Assembly (NCBI GenBank): GCA_008704415.1
Contig: VXIS01000023.1
Span: 1-64,000 of the forward strand
Direction of reading: 5' to 3'
Source of the DNA: Sphaerosporella brunnea
Taxonomy: Eukaryota > Ascomycota > Pezizomycetes > Pezizales > Pyronemataceae
DNA length: 64,000 nucleotides
Shown here: positions 31,326 to 43,576 of the stretch, one piece after another
Numbering within the stretch: position 1 is the stretch's first letter
How the letters are laid out: every line of letters begins with the position of its first letter
Program-made: the position numbers and the translations under genes
Notes under the pieces: model-generated
Databases searched by the model: none
The model's input: only the letters and a program-made list of their open reading frames with translations
Told to the model about the DNA's origin: nothing

Positions 31326-32596
31326 GGGTCAGCGATGGAGTGGCGGTGGGGTGCCTTATATCAGGACTGAGGGAGAGGTGGTGATTGTGGCATTGTTCCA
31401 TCACTCCCAACCCCGACGGCAGAACACTCTTTTCCCTGACTCTCGGCATCATGGGCCACCAGTGCACACCGAGCACAATCCTCAATCTCTTGAAAACCTC
31501 AACATCCGAATACAACACAACACGTTCTACGAATGGGCGAAGCGAAATCTTGCAACTGTCATTCACATCAATGGGCGGGCCTGGAAAACAATGTTTTTTC
31601 CAGCGTGTGTAATTCCAGCAGAGGTTTTGAAGAAACCTTCAGTGTACTGATAGTTGTAGACGGCTACGCTTGGCTAGTGATTCTGTACCGAAGCTTGAGA
31701 TAACCTCCGCACGCTGTGGGAAAATCCCCCAGTTCCTTCTGGGTCACTAAATGCGGACGGCACCTGGGAGGAAATTAATGAAAATCATGAAGATCGAAAA
31801 CCATGATAATTGAATCCAACGCGTCTCAAAAGAAGTCTTCTAGTTCGATGGGAAAGAGAACTAGTGCCGCTTGCTGTAGCAACCGATGCTGGTGTGAGAA
31901 TGATGGAGGTTGTTTGAAGTTTAGAAATCCAAATCAGAGGAAGATGCAGGTTCAGGAAGATCGCTGAACTTACAACACCTCGACAACCGTCTGCTGGCGA
32001 GGGCTCTAGGATAAGGGATCCCGCGTTCACCGACGTGTGCCTCTGTCAGCATCCTCCGCCCTTGAGATTGTGGACTTTCTTGTGGTTGTGGAACGCAAGC
32101 CAGGCACGTACCAGTTTTTAAATCACCATTGCCAAGGGACATCCTGTCATTGCCAACGGTCTTGATGATGGCTAGAATGCTATGGCTCAAGGTGTCTAAA
32201 TGCATGGAGTAATCTGTGATTTCGTTTTTGTTGTTCCAGAGCCAGGACCTGTCGACGAGCATAAATATTCAGGAGAGAAGACCACCCGTGCCGCTCAAAT
32301 GTACGGACAAACGAGCCATGAACGATGCGTCGAGTGGTTCATTTTTCATTTCTTTTCATGGATGAGCTTTTTGCCAATCAGCCCTTTGTATGGTCATTGT
32401 CTACATGTTTCGTGGCGGCCTTTTTTCGCTATAATTGAGAGGGGTTCATGCCGGTACCGCTGCATGATATCATTGCGCAACACCTGTTGTCCTCGTGATA
32501 AAATACCCTCGATCTACGTTCGGATAAAGTCATGCTTGGATATTTGTTAGCTTACTAGCATGGAATTGGCCGTTCTATAATAAAATCAATGATAAT

Positions 32597-32917
32597 AGAG
32601 CCTGGCAGAGAGTGGATGATGCGAGAAGATAAGAAATATCCCTCGCGCCTGGCGAAAAAGCTCAAGTCCCACTCAATTATCATTTTCAAAACCAGAAGAA
32701 AAACGAAAAAAGGAAACGACTACGACGGCTGTCAATCCGCCTTTGAACTCTGGGATTCCTGAATCAGTCGCCCCCTTTTGACGCTTCTTGAGTTCGCCCT
32801 GCGCTTTCTTTGCCGGTGCCGCGATTTTGCAGCGAAAGGCGATGTTCACAGACAACACATCCGTGAGCCGGATTAGGTATATCTCTTATCTTATCGCATC
32901 ATCCACTATCTCTTGGT
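32597..32917. mobile_element. MITE-like element (right-arm copy)
   Basis: Mirror of 27255-27575 with the same gtggatgatgcg inverted ends. Confidence 0.55.
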
Positions 32918-34699
32918 GCCCACCATCATATGGTCAGGACTCTAATACAATGGAAAACAGGTGTGAACCGTGTGGGGACCACCTCCTGTGATCCAATTAT
33001 CGGCAGTTAAGAGCCGTTCTCCACATCATTCTTGAACCGCAAGAGAAGCCGCGGGCTCACCCCTTAATCGCAATCCTGGCTGGCATCGAACCCAAGAGAA
33101 ATCCTTGCCTGTGAGAGCCATCCACGCAGACACTCAGGAGCAGGACGTATAACCTGGTAAAACCTATTTGTGCTCTTTCATGCCGTTGTTCAATGGCGGC
33201 AAAGGTCCTCAAGAGTACGGCAAGGCTATGTTGGACTAGTGTTCGTTGCGTGACGAGACGAGACGAGATCTGAACACGGCCCGGGATTTCTCGTCTCGTG
33301 TAGACAAAAGTCTCGCGGACCCGGGCCGTGCACGTCAGGCCCGGGCGAGTACCCGGGCCTACCATGCACGTGAGGCCTTGGAGTGGAGTTCGGTCGTTTA
33401 ATATAAATGCTATTACTCTTTACATCGTCCTCGTCAGCTGCCAATTCGCCCTTGTTCACCCAGTCTCAAAGAAGCTATCTACCGCCCGGCACCATATATC
33501 CTCTTCTCGCCTCACTCTCGTGCACTCAACCCTAGATCCGAACCCTACATCAACCGATGGCATCATAACTCATCACACGAGTACCCGGGCCTCTTCGCCG
33601 CCTAATCAGATACGTCCCGGATATCTCGTCTCGTTCAGAAAAAACGTTCGTCTCGAGCGTCATTTAGGCCCGAGACGAGTACCCGAGATATCTCGGCTCC
33701 TGCCGAACACTATGTTCGACAATACCACACACAAACCCACGAACAGGCTCTGCCTGACCTCTCAAGGTGAGAGGGGGGTGACTGCCACATTTGATGACAA
33801 TCCAAAGCGTGGGATTGCGTATCCGATATCCGCTGCTTCCTAAACGGTGGTAGGCCTGTGGGTGCCTCGACCCTGTCGTGGTACCGAGCGCGCATTTTCC
33901 TTTCAAACTCCTCCAGGTTTTTGTATAGGATGACTATTTGATTACGTGTTTACTACCACCCGCACTCCATACATGAAGGTACGGTCCAAAGACTGATGTT
34001 AGTTGGTAAACAGTACCAAAGTCACGCCGGCGTGATTCCCCAGTTCAAGACAATCGGGTAATAGCAGGTGGGGGTGTGCTGAGTCATCTCGAGGCATTGA
34101 CCGGCGCCGCACACATACCGACCTGACTCATCCTTTGATTCTGCAACGCCCAAGGTCCAAGGATGCTGTACCCATGCAGTGCGTAGTTGTGAGGACAATC
34201 CCCAGCCTGAATCGGTTGACGCACAGCAATAATGGAGCCAGGAAAGTTGATGTAGCAGTAGTCTGAGTGAGTGAACCAAATAGGAGGTCGTGAACGGATC
34301 AATGCAGCACCTTTCTGACGCCGAAGTCAGCTACTCCTAGGTTAAATGGCGGCCAATAAAAGGTAGTTTGCGAGCGGAAGGTATGGGGGTACCTGATAGT
34401 GCTGAGTCATCTGTCTAGGCATGCTATAAAGCTCGTTGTCGCACGTCTCCGGTTGGTGGAGATGGGTGGAGATGGACGACCATAATAATGCAGTTATCCG
34501 CGGGCGCAAACTCTGTGCAGACACCACTTTTCTCGATCAAACAAGATGCGCTCTATAATTCCACGTGGTGCAGCCCCACCGGTTTCATACCTGCGTACTC
34601 TGGTTATGAGGCCGAACAAAAGAAAGGTACAATCACGACAAGCGGGCACCTTCAGCGCATCTCGGACTCGGAAACGCAGTCGTCCCGGCAATGGCGAGT

Positions 34700-35457
34700 C
34701 TCTCGGCAGCAGTGAGTCTCTCGGCGACGGTGAATCTCTCGAGCGGCGGCGCGCAGACTGCAGACATGAAGGATGGCTGGTCTTACCGTGACAACCGCCG
34801 TCACAATCAGAAAACGCACGTCATGAGAGAAGGGGAGAAGATTGCTAAAGGGGATAGAGCAATTTCTCCGTGAGAGAGGACTATGGCGGGAAGGTACGTA
34901 ATCCCGTGCGTTCACCCCGCTGAAGAGACCACCGCTGATTTCTTTTCCCCTTAGGACTCCGGCAACAGTGCTACATACCAAACCCCACTCCCGGCCAAAA
35001 GACCAAAAGGATCAAAAGTCCTATCTGTACTGATGGCTTCGAGGGTCGTACCTGTCGCGCAGCAGCCATCCTCTCGGCGCAGCCTGACATTAAAGGTCAG
35101 CGCAGTCGCATTGAGGAGATTGTTGAGAATGCGGGGCATCCTGTATTTTCTATCTCAAGTTCCACTGTGAACTTAACTGGATTGAATATTACTGGGGCGC
35201 GTGCAAGCACTATGCTCGAAAGCACTGCAACTACACTCTTGCTGGTATTTAACCCTCAGTCGAGACAGGCCCCGGGCCGGTAATGCTAAGTACTGCAACG
35301 ATCAGGTCGCAAAGAAGCAGTCCCGGAAGCTTTGGAGTCTGTGAAGCCATCGCTTATTTTCAAGTACTGGCGACGAACTCGGCGGAGTATCCAGGCATAT
35401 AGGGAAGGCGCCACCTTTGGAGATGAGGAGTACAGAGCGGTTCTATACCGGAAGTGA
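34700..35457 (+). pseudogene. DDE_3-like transposase pseudogene, C-terminal half
   Basis: Blocks in order: SSGGAQTADMKDGWSYRDNR (~34735-34795), LLKGIEQFLRERGLWREG (~34845-34893), intron 34894-34954 (GTACGT, cgctgat branch site, CTTAG), LRQQCYIPNPTPGQKTKRIK, CTDGFEGRTC, ILSAQPDIKGQ and EEIVENAGH. After a 1-nt shift come FYLKFHCELNWIEYYWG and CKHYARKHCNYTLAG, intron 35244-35305 (tgctaag branch site), then VPEALESVKPSLIFKYWRRT to TGA at 35455-35457. This matches the catalytic half of an Agaricomycete transposase family of the DDE_3 type. The final acidic residue (WIE) is present. The frame break is shared by both arms, so it is dead; no terminal repeats found. Confidence 0.82.
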
Positions 35458-35648
35458 GGGGCGTTGTGTTGGCGTGCCGGAGGTAGGCATCTTTCTTACT
35501 GCGGTGAAACATCACCGAATTGAAGGTAAAGTTACAACAACGGGGAGGACCTGGTTCCTAAAAATGCTGCCCCCGCAGGTTAAATTGACCATACTACATG
35601 TGAACCTTAAGAACGTAACCCCGCACCCGTGTATTCGGTCTAAGATGC

Positions 35649-35915
35649 CTACGCCAGATGATCTCGCTTGGGAGTCACTTTTTTTCTGTCACCTATTGCA
35701 AGAGGACAGATTTTGCACCAACAATTCGTGCAGAATGTCAAGTTGCCGCCCTCTTGGTGCATGTTGCTATCGAACTGGCACTTGCAACACGTCCACCACA
35801 AGCACCCTGTCAATCTGCTAGGCCCTTGGCCATCTGTGCGGTGTTGGAGTGTGCACATTGTGAGTTTTGTAGTACAAGGTAGATCAGTGGATGTTGAGGT
35901 GTAGGGTATGTCCAC
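35649..35915 (-). CDS. Small zinc-ribbon-like protein (right-arm copy)
   Basis: Mirror copy, identical over 88 residues, with the same WWTCCKCQ and FCTNCWCKICP knuckles. Confidence 0.5.
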   Translation of the reverse strand: MDIPYTSTSTDLPCTTKLTMCTLQHRTDGQGPSRLTGCLWWTCCKCQFDSNMHQEGGNLTFCTNCWCKICPLAIGDRKKVTPKRDHLA

Positions 35916-36261
35916 GATTGCAAGCCAGGCCGCGTACGAAGATATCCTCGCTACTTGCCTTACTATGACTATTCCTCAATTCTACAGGCGTTTGGGGGGT
36001 CTATCTAACCATAGCAAGGTTTTCTTGAACGATAATTTTTTCCTTGCCCCGATTATGACTCTATGTGTTTCCATGATACATGATACCGTTCCCGTAGACG
36101 CGTCAAGACGCCGCCGGGTGAGATACAATGCTTTCATTCTGCTCTACCTTGGCCCGGGTAGGCCAGATGTGGGGGGCGGGTTCACCAAGGTTGCTAGAGA
36201 GGCGCGGCATGCATCGATTTGCAGAGTGGCTGATTGCGTCAGCGAACTGACGCCCTTCTAA
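35908..36261 (+). CDS. Unknown ORF, 117 aa
   Basis: Starts MSTIASQAAYEDILATCLTM and runs to VADCVSELTPF, with the opposite-strand zinc-ribbon ORF overlapping by 8 bp at its start. In the mirror (23916-24269 minus) a T-run of 2 instead of 3 (ttcattctg versus tttcattctg) breaks the frame after residue 75. No family recognised; it could be chance. Confidence 0.25.
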   Translation: MSTIASQAAYEDILATCLTMTIPQFYRRLGGLSNHSKVFLNDNFFLAPIMTLCVSMIHDTVPVDASRRRRVRYNAFILLYLGPGRPDVGGGFTKVAREARHASICRVADCVSELTPF

Positions 36262-38284
36262 GTCCTTATGAAGTCTTTTCCTGCGCCGCTTTTCTTGGAA
36301 GGTGCTTCATCCGAGACCATAGGAAACGTTGGCTCTCAGACAGCCACACAAGATGCGTCTGGGCTCTCAGGTTGTATCTAACTATGCAGTGAGTCCCCAG
36401 GAATTGCTGATGGTGTTTTTTCAGCCTGCAAACCTCGCGAAGCGTGCATATGGGCTTTTCTAATTGACCAGAGAAATTTGAATGACTGCAGCAAGGTGCA
36501 ACACTTCGAGATTTGCTTGTACGTTAGGTGTGCTGAACCGCGTCCGAGTGCTGGCTTCGGCCTGTTCGAGTGCTGAATCCAGTCCCAACCCTGAACCAGT
36601 CCTTCTGAGTGCTGAAGTGAGTTGCGGCGGGGGGCGATCGCGCAATTCTGTCGCGGCCCCGTCGTAGTCTTGAACACCGTCTCTGACCCGTTGGACACTG
36701 TGAAGCGGTTGCGATATGTAGTATGTCCAATGACAAAGCATCCGCGGCGTGGCAATGGTAAGGGTGGTGTGTGGGAAGCATGCCCCCGCTAGCGAAGGTC
36801 TACGTTGAAAATGCGCTGCACCATACGGGTAAAACGCGAGCATAGTCCGGCTTCGACGTGCCCTTCTAGACATCAATAGACAGGCTCCCAACAACGCGTC
36901 GATCCATCTGGACAACAACAACAATATAAAAACCAAGTCTGTCTAACATCCTGCAGATAGATGCCGGGGTATTCAATCAAGCGATGCTTCCCGCTAGTGA
37001 AGTACAACTGCGTGTCTCCAGCACGGCAAAAGCCCAGTGTTGGGAGTCGTCTCCGACAAACCTGGTGTGAGTCCTCTTCAAAAAGGCCTGAGGTTCCTTG
37101 ACAACCCTGCCCAAGCCCCCTCCTGGCTGGACTATGGTCGCCAACAATGCGTCGTTGTCGACGCCCTGGGTCCCAATGGACTCAACGGGGCGAGAATGCT
37201 CGGCTGTGTGCGCTAGAATTCAATCTTGGTGCGCATGTGGAGGATGTAGTTGCAATTGGCCGCACGCCGAGTCGCTTTTACCATTTCAATGCATAAGCTG
37301 CATTCAAAGTGAGAGAAAATCAATCCAGGTGGTCACAGATTCTGCTCAAGACCCGTGGTGTTCGCGGGTGCTGTGTACCGCCATGAAAATCAACCAAAAT
37401 CTCACTCTCAGCGTCAGGCTCCCAAGCATGTGGGTAAAAGCTATCGCCAGCGGCGAAATATATTGGAAAACAACAGGTTCAGTAAATGGATAGTGTTTTC
37501 CTCGCTTGCACGGATTTAGGGATCCGGGCTTGAGTAAAAGCCGGAGGAGTACTTTCACCTCAGAAGAAAATATTGGACCACTACTGAGAAGCCTGTCCCG
37601 TCTCGCAATGAACCAATATTTGCTATGTTTCAATATCCGTCAGCAATGTGACTCGTCTGCAGATTATAACCAGGTTTGCGAGTCCTGACACAGTATACCC
37701 ATGCGTGAGCCAACCCGGAGGGAGGGGTTCGTTCCTGTTGTGATGCTGCCGCTAACAACATATGTGATCCCAATACCTCGACCAGGCGTTACAATACCAC
37801 CGCTGGAGCCAGTCCAACATATCTCACGCCGGCTGCCTCGTCGTGCCGGAAGCCACAGACGCAGGATGGCGGGAAATCCTTTTTTACATGAATCCCCAGG
37901 ACCGCGGTGTGACGCTTCTAAAGCACGTTTTGGAGACGTGAGAGGTCGAGGCTACGCCTTTCCATCTAGTATGTGACAGAGACAGGTCGCATTACCAACG
38001 GATGGCGGTAGGACAAGTAGGGATATACCAACGGACATGTCCCCGGCTGTGGAGTCTACCTTGCATCAGTGGGGAACATCATAGATCGGACAAGAAGCAT
38101 GGCGCCTGCACGTCGTCGAGGCGATCCCAGGGGTAGAATCATGGAATAATATCTCGACACTATGGGTAACCGGCAAAACCAACTCCTCACAGTGCACCCA
38201 AAGACCAATCGTTTCAATTTCCCGCAGCCAAGCGGAACCTGCACATTTCAGGGCGCCCAATAGCACAAACGACAAAAGAAAACC

Positions 38285-38386
38285 CGTCAACCACTACACG
38301 TAACGGACCACTACGCCTAACACACCACTGCGCCTAACACACCACGACGCCTAACAGACCACGACGCCTAACAGACCACGACACCC
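38285..38386. repeat. 17-bp tandem repeat (right-arm copy)
   Basis: Mirror copy (taacagaccacgacgcc units), directly after the HNH stop in this arm. Confidence 0.85.
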
Positions 38387-40342
38387 TAAAAGACGTAGCG
38401 GTTGTTCGAAACGGCGGCACGGAGATCGGCCTTGCACCGCTCCGAGAGCGTCGGCATTACGTAGGCAGCGGCGGGAACAGCCGACGCATCCACCTCCGGC
38501 GACGGAGGGCGTGAAGAAGCGGTTGAATCGCTGTCAGAGGAATCGGACGTATCCATGGCCTGCGTCTTGTCAGTCTCGGGGCTGATAGGTGAAGGGTGAG
38601 GGAGCTTACCATATCGGTGTCATCCTCGGACTCGGCAGTGTCAGGAACCTGGGGGCCGTCGACAATAGCCTTGTCGATTGTGACTCCAGTGTCCGTGCCA
38701 GGACCGGTGATGACAAGTTCCGCCATCTGTTTCTGAGGAGTCGTCAGCAACGCTCGCGGTACTGCCAGAGAGAGGATTTCCTTACCGTGACCGTCGACAC
38801 CGCTTTGACCTCAGGCTCGTTGTCATAGTACTTATCTTCGGGGTTTCCTTCCGCCGCAGCGCGCAGGCATCTAATGACGCACTGCTCCCAATGCCACTGC
38901 CAGATCTTCGCCGGGGGAAAGCCTCTCGGCTTGCGGTCCACCTTCATGCCGTGGTATTCCATCATCTCCGGGATCGGCACGAACACAACCACGACGCGGG
39001 TGGTGGGGTGCACGCTCCAGAAGAAGCGGTCGAACATCTTGTGGAGGTCTGCTCTCAACATGACGCCGTTCTCGACGCAGTTGTTGTCGACGTAGGGAGC
39101 ATTGCGCAGAACCCTCTCTGACCGTGAAGCCCGGACCGCAGACACCATGGCCTCGCTCCAGAGATCAGGACGACCCAACGGCACGATGTGCGCTGCTTCG
39201 ATTCCGGGACCGGTGAGTTCACCATCGAGGCGGGTCAGGTCGTCGGGGTGGTTGCGAGCACCGGATAGCAGGCATTGCGCTTGCCTGGCCTCAACCTGGG
39301 TGCGGAACGCCGGAGTGCGCGTGGTCAGGATTATCCCCTGGGTACCCAGAGAATTGCATCGGTCCAATTCCTCCTGAGTGCACTCGTATTGCTCTTCAAT
39401 CAGATGATGGGTGATCAATGACACCTGAGTCTGCACTCCCGAAATACGGTTGTCGAGACGATCAATACGGTTGTCGAGACGCTCTTCCACCTCCGCAATC
39501 TGTCCCCTGACATCTTCTCTAATTCTCGTTTCCATGTCATGCAGCGCAGTCAGGAGCCGCGCCTCCATGTCGTTCCCCTTTTTGACAGCTACAGTGCTGG
39601 CACGTGCGCGCGTCGTGGGACCGGCCTGCGTGGTTCGTGGCTTGCTGGCCGCTGGCTTTTTTGCTGCTGCGCGAGAGCGTCCGCGCCCGGCTGCCGTTCG
39701 AGAGCGTCCTCGCCCAGTTGGCTCCTTCGGATCTTCGGCGGGTGCGTCCTCATCTTCCTTCTCCTCCGTATCGGTTGGCCCTTTCAACGAGGCTCCGTCC
39801 TTCTTGCGTCTCGGGTCTTCCTTCTTGAGCGGTGTCACGTTGAGGAACACACTCTTGCAGCAGGAGGGGAGACAATCTTCGTCCTCGGCCCAAGTCGACA
39901 AGTCAAAGGCATGGCGGATCTTCCCAGCGTTCCACTCCGAGGTGTGGAAGCAGATATCGTCCTCGCATTCGTCGGCGTCGTGCTGGAAGATGTAATACAC
40001 GCCCTCCTGGACGATGTCCTTGCACTGCGGGCTGAAGAAACAGACGTTGCGACCCGTCACGCGCGCCAGGACAACAACGGACTCGTCGTCGTCATCCAGC
40101 TCGGGTATCTCGAACGACAAGGCGAGCATCTGAAACAGCAGCTTGAACGTGACCCTGAACGAACCGTGCGAGTGTTGATGGAAACCGGTGGTTGTGTACT
40201 CGGCGCGCGCGAACGACTTGATCAGAACGTTTTGCCGTTTCCAGAAATGGGTATACTTGGGGTATTTGGCTTTGCGGAAGGTCACGGCGGTTTCGGCTGC
40301 TGCGCCATCGGCAGGCGCTGTCTGGTCTGGCGCTGCTGACAT
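38386..40342 (-). CDS. HNH endonuclease-domain protein (3 exons), open right copy
   Basis: Exons 40342-38786, 38732-38610 and 38559-38386, with introns of 53 and 50 nt in phase 0, give about 617 aa. Exon 1 encodes 519 residues including the HNH motif (AAHIVPLG, LHKMFD). Exon 2 is acidic (PDTAESEDDTDM) and exon 3 starts AMDTSDSSDSDSTASSRPPS. One extra G in exon 3 relative to the left arm (gcgtcggctg versus gcgtcgctg) changes the C-terminus from SLFPPLPT to a 31-residue extension ending NNRYVF. Which is correct cannot be told here. HNH_2 domains are known from restriction-like and fungal proteins of mostly unknown role; a DNA-cutting or domesticated mobile function is inference. Confidence 0.88.
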
Positions 40343-41497
40343 TGGTGGTGATGCTTTTGAAGTTCGCTGATAGAAGGTAAGAGTGGATGTTATGTATTTC
40401 GGTAGTGGTGGGGATGTGAGCGCTTTTAGTAGTGGGAGCGGGTGGTGGTTGTGAGATGGGATTGTTAGTTGGTTGCGTTGCTGTTTTGACAGTGGGCAAT
40501 CACCGAGGAAGGGTTTGTCGGCTTAGGGTTTATTCCCAGGTTTTTTTTTTCGCCGAATTCTCAATCACACTGGAGCATTCGAGGTTTTCTATACTCCGCA
40601 ATAGCAGAGGCCTGAATGCTTGAGCATTCACCGACTCCAACTCCTGAGTCTTGCGTTCTCATTCCATCAGTTGGGACTCCCCAACCTACAAGACGTGTAA
40701 GCTTTCCACGGATTCTTTGCTAATGTAAACACTGGCTGTATTTGAACAGCTGAATACGATGGAACAGCCGGCGACTCTTCCACCAAACGGCGACTGGCTA
40801 CAAAAATCAAAACCGATGGCGACAGTGATAGGAACCCGAACAGCGGCTATAGTACCAACTGCGGAGACAGCCGCGATGTTTGAACCGGCTATCGGACAGA
40901 CAGGTGCTTCGGCCTCTCAACAGACACCGGCTTGACATAGAGTTCGGTCAAAGACCACACAGGGAGATAATGTTCCCAGCGAGGCTGAGTTGCCTCTGCG
41001 TATCTGTTACAGTTTCCACTCCGGATTCCGAAGGTTTGACGCGAGAGCAGTGGTAGCCCCCGCAGCAGTCCGAGGTTTCTAAATCAAAACAGCGAGCTTC
41101 TGGCAAGGTGATTGATTCAAGCATCCAGCATAACACACTCACTCGTCGTGCCGAATGAGATGAACCATAGAAATCCCCCACGGGCATACACGGTATTGAC
41201 TACATCTCGATCCGACTGGGACGATTGTGTCCTCGATCTCCGGATTGCGGAGGTGTTTTCAACGTCCGTCGGCATTTTTATCGTGGCAAGGGCCTCGGGA
41301 GCGACGACAATTCATCCCTCACTTCAAGATCCGTTATATACATACTCCTTAATGTCAGGTAACCCATTCTCTTCAAGCTGATCCCAACTCTGTGGTGCCC
41401 CCGTAGGACCGCTCCTACTGTCCATACTGGTGGTGTCTGCGATGTAGTGGTCCAAGCCGAAAGCTTCATCACCTTTGCGGTTCCGGGCTTGTGACAT

Positions 41498-42745
41498 TCA
41501 TTTTCCCGTGGTGCCAGCGACCGCGAGATTACTCTTCAGGTGTCTGACTGAACCGTGTCATTAGTGACCTACATCATGCCAGGCCGCGGGGCGGGGCGGG
41601 GGGAGAGGTTCCTACCGCTCTGAATTCCCTGACACAAGCTCGGGTAGCAGTCCTCCCAGGCAAGGTTGACGTGAGTCCAATCGTCCGCGCCAGCAGTCTG
41701 CAGCGGGAATGCCGCTATCAGTGGGTGATTATCCTTGGTGGTGATTTCGAAGGTCACCAATTCCCAATCCATGTGAGTAACCGCTCTCAACGCGTCCAGC
41801 AGCCGGGCCGGACGGTGAGGCGTCAAAAATATAGAGACGTCAACTTCGATGCTCGTGATCCTGGCTCTAAACCGGGGCGATAGCACGTCAATTTTTGCAC
41901 GCGGTCAAACGAAGCTAGGTACAGCTGTTCGAGGGCGGTAAGCTGCGTGACCGGATGCTCGTTCGCTGGGTGTACACGCTGATCCGCGCCATTCGCATCG
42001 TCTGCTTGGTTGTCGCTATCTTGCGCGTCTGAGAGATCCCCGCCATGGAGGGAATCTGAATCCGATAATCATGAAGAGTCTTCATCTCTGAGCTGGTTTG
42101 CGACTACGGCGTCGTTGTCGGATGTGTCTTCATCACCACCGTCTTCAGTTTCGTCGTCGTCGCTGTCGGATGCGTCCTCGTCACTGTCGTCAGATTCGGA
42201 GTCTTCTTCAAAGAAGACTTGCTCGTATACCATCAGTTTGATATCCACGACAGGGCAGAAGTCAAGCGGCTTGAACGCCGGATCGTGGTAGGCCATCGCG
42301 CACCCCGGGAGGCACCAGCTGGTGTCAGTTCTGGATGTGGCTCCTGAGCTGGGAAGTTGGCAAAACAACACCCAGAGTGTTTCTCCCGGCCAGGATCATC
42401 CGATACTTTATACGGCCAATGTTTGATATACCACCACCTAAAACCTGCGACAAGAGCACGATACCACCAACCTTCGAGTTTCTCCGTGATACCACAACAC
42501 CGCGGCAGTGGACATGACCAACACCCTCTCGTCTAGCTACAGGCGAGGGCGACTACAACTCCGGGCATCATGCGCGTCCTTTCCCCCACAACTTCCACAT
42601 CGCGATGACTCCGATGCGGTTGCTGAGGCAGCCTATCTGGTCTCGCGACGCGGTTGTGATATCGCCTTGCTGGATGCGGCGCTGCACATCGTAATCTTGT
42701 TGGGTCGGCGTCTTAACGTTCATTTTCGCCTTGGGTGGAGGGTTT
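41498..42745 (-). CDS. Acidic-region protein gene (right-arm copy)
   Basis: Mirror copy. It has one extra A in gcgaacgag (~41958-41965), which keeps VHPANEHPVTQLTALEQLYL in frame with the acidic stretch, and an A-run of 5 at about 41890. This arm therefore reads further than the left. The internal TGA after the acidic run is shared. Confidence 0.5.
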
Positions 42746-43576
42746 GCTGGCAAGCGCTGACGCGAGATTCAGGGGGAAGTATCGTGCGCTTTTCGCAGGT
42801 TTTTGGGTAGTATATAAGACATTGGCCGTTATATATATCTATTTTTTTTGGTGATCCGCGGGGAGCTCGTTGCCGTCGCGAGAAACGACCGGGTAATAAC
42901 AAACAGTGCTTCATTATCCAGCACTCGGCCCACACCCACATCACCTCAGAAATCACTGTTACAGACAATCGTTGACACTCTGCGATTAATGAATGGATGG
43001 CGGCAAGACGCGTGGTGGGCAGAAGAGGGCGGCGAGACGTGCGGGATATCAGCGACAACCTGAGCCCACGCCGCCGGTACATAGGTCTCCCGATATATTG
43101 AACCGTGAATGTCCAGCCGTTGCCATGAGGAATCCCATCACCGATCGTACCATAGAATACCACGGATCGTGCCTATTTTCCGTGCCAATTGGCGAGGAGG
43201 CGCCGCCACAAATCATGGTCGCCGCTCCGATGAAGATGCAGTCCTCAGTTAGTTGTCCTACATGACTACATCAGGTGACAGCCATTGAATGAGGGCACGC
43301 ATTGCGGCTGTTAGGGCAGAACATATCAAACAACTGTGTAAATTGAGCGGCTGACACCAACCAATAAAGCAGGGCTCTTTGTCCAAAGCAAGTTCACATA
43401 AGAAGAGTTTTTTGTATGAAGAGGGGCCTTTGTCGGCGATTCCATACGGGGAACCACATGTTGAGCTCATTGTGCAGCCTTTCTCATTTTCCATCATTTG
43501 TGGATGTCAGAGAAAGCTGTAGAAGGAATGCCGTGCTGAGCCAGCATAGTTAGGGGATGACTTCACATGAGACTGA

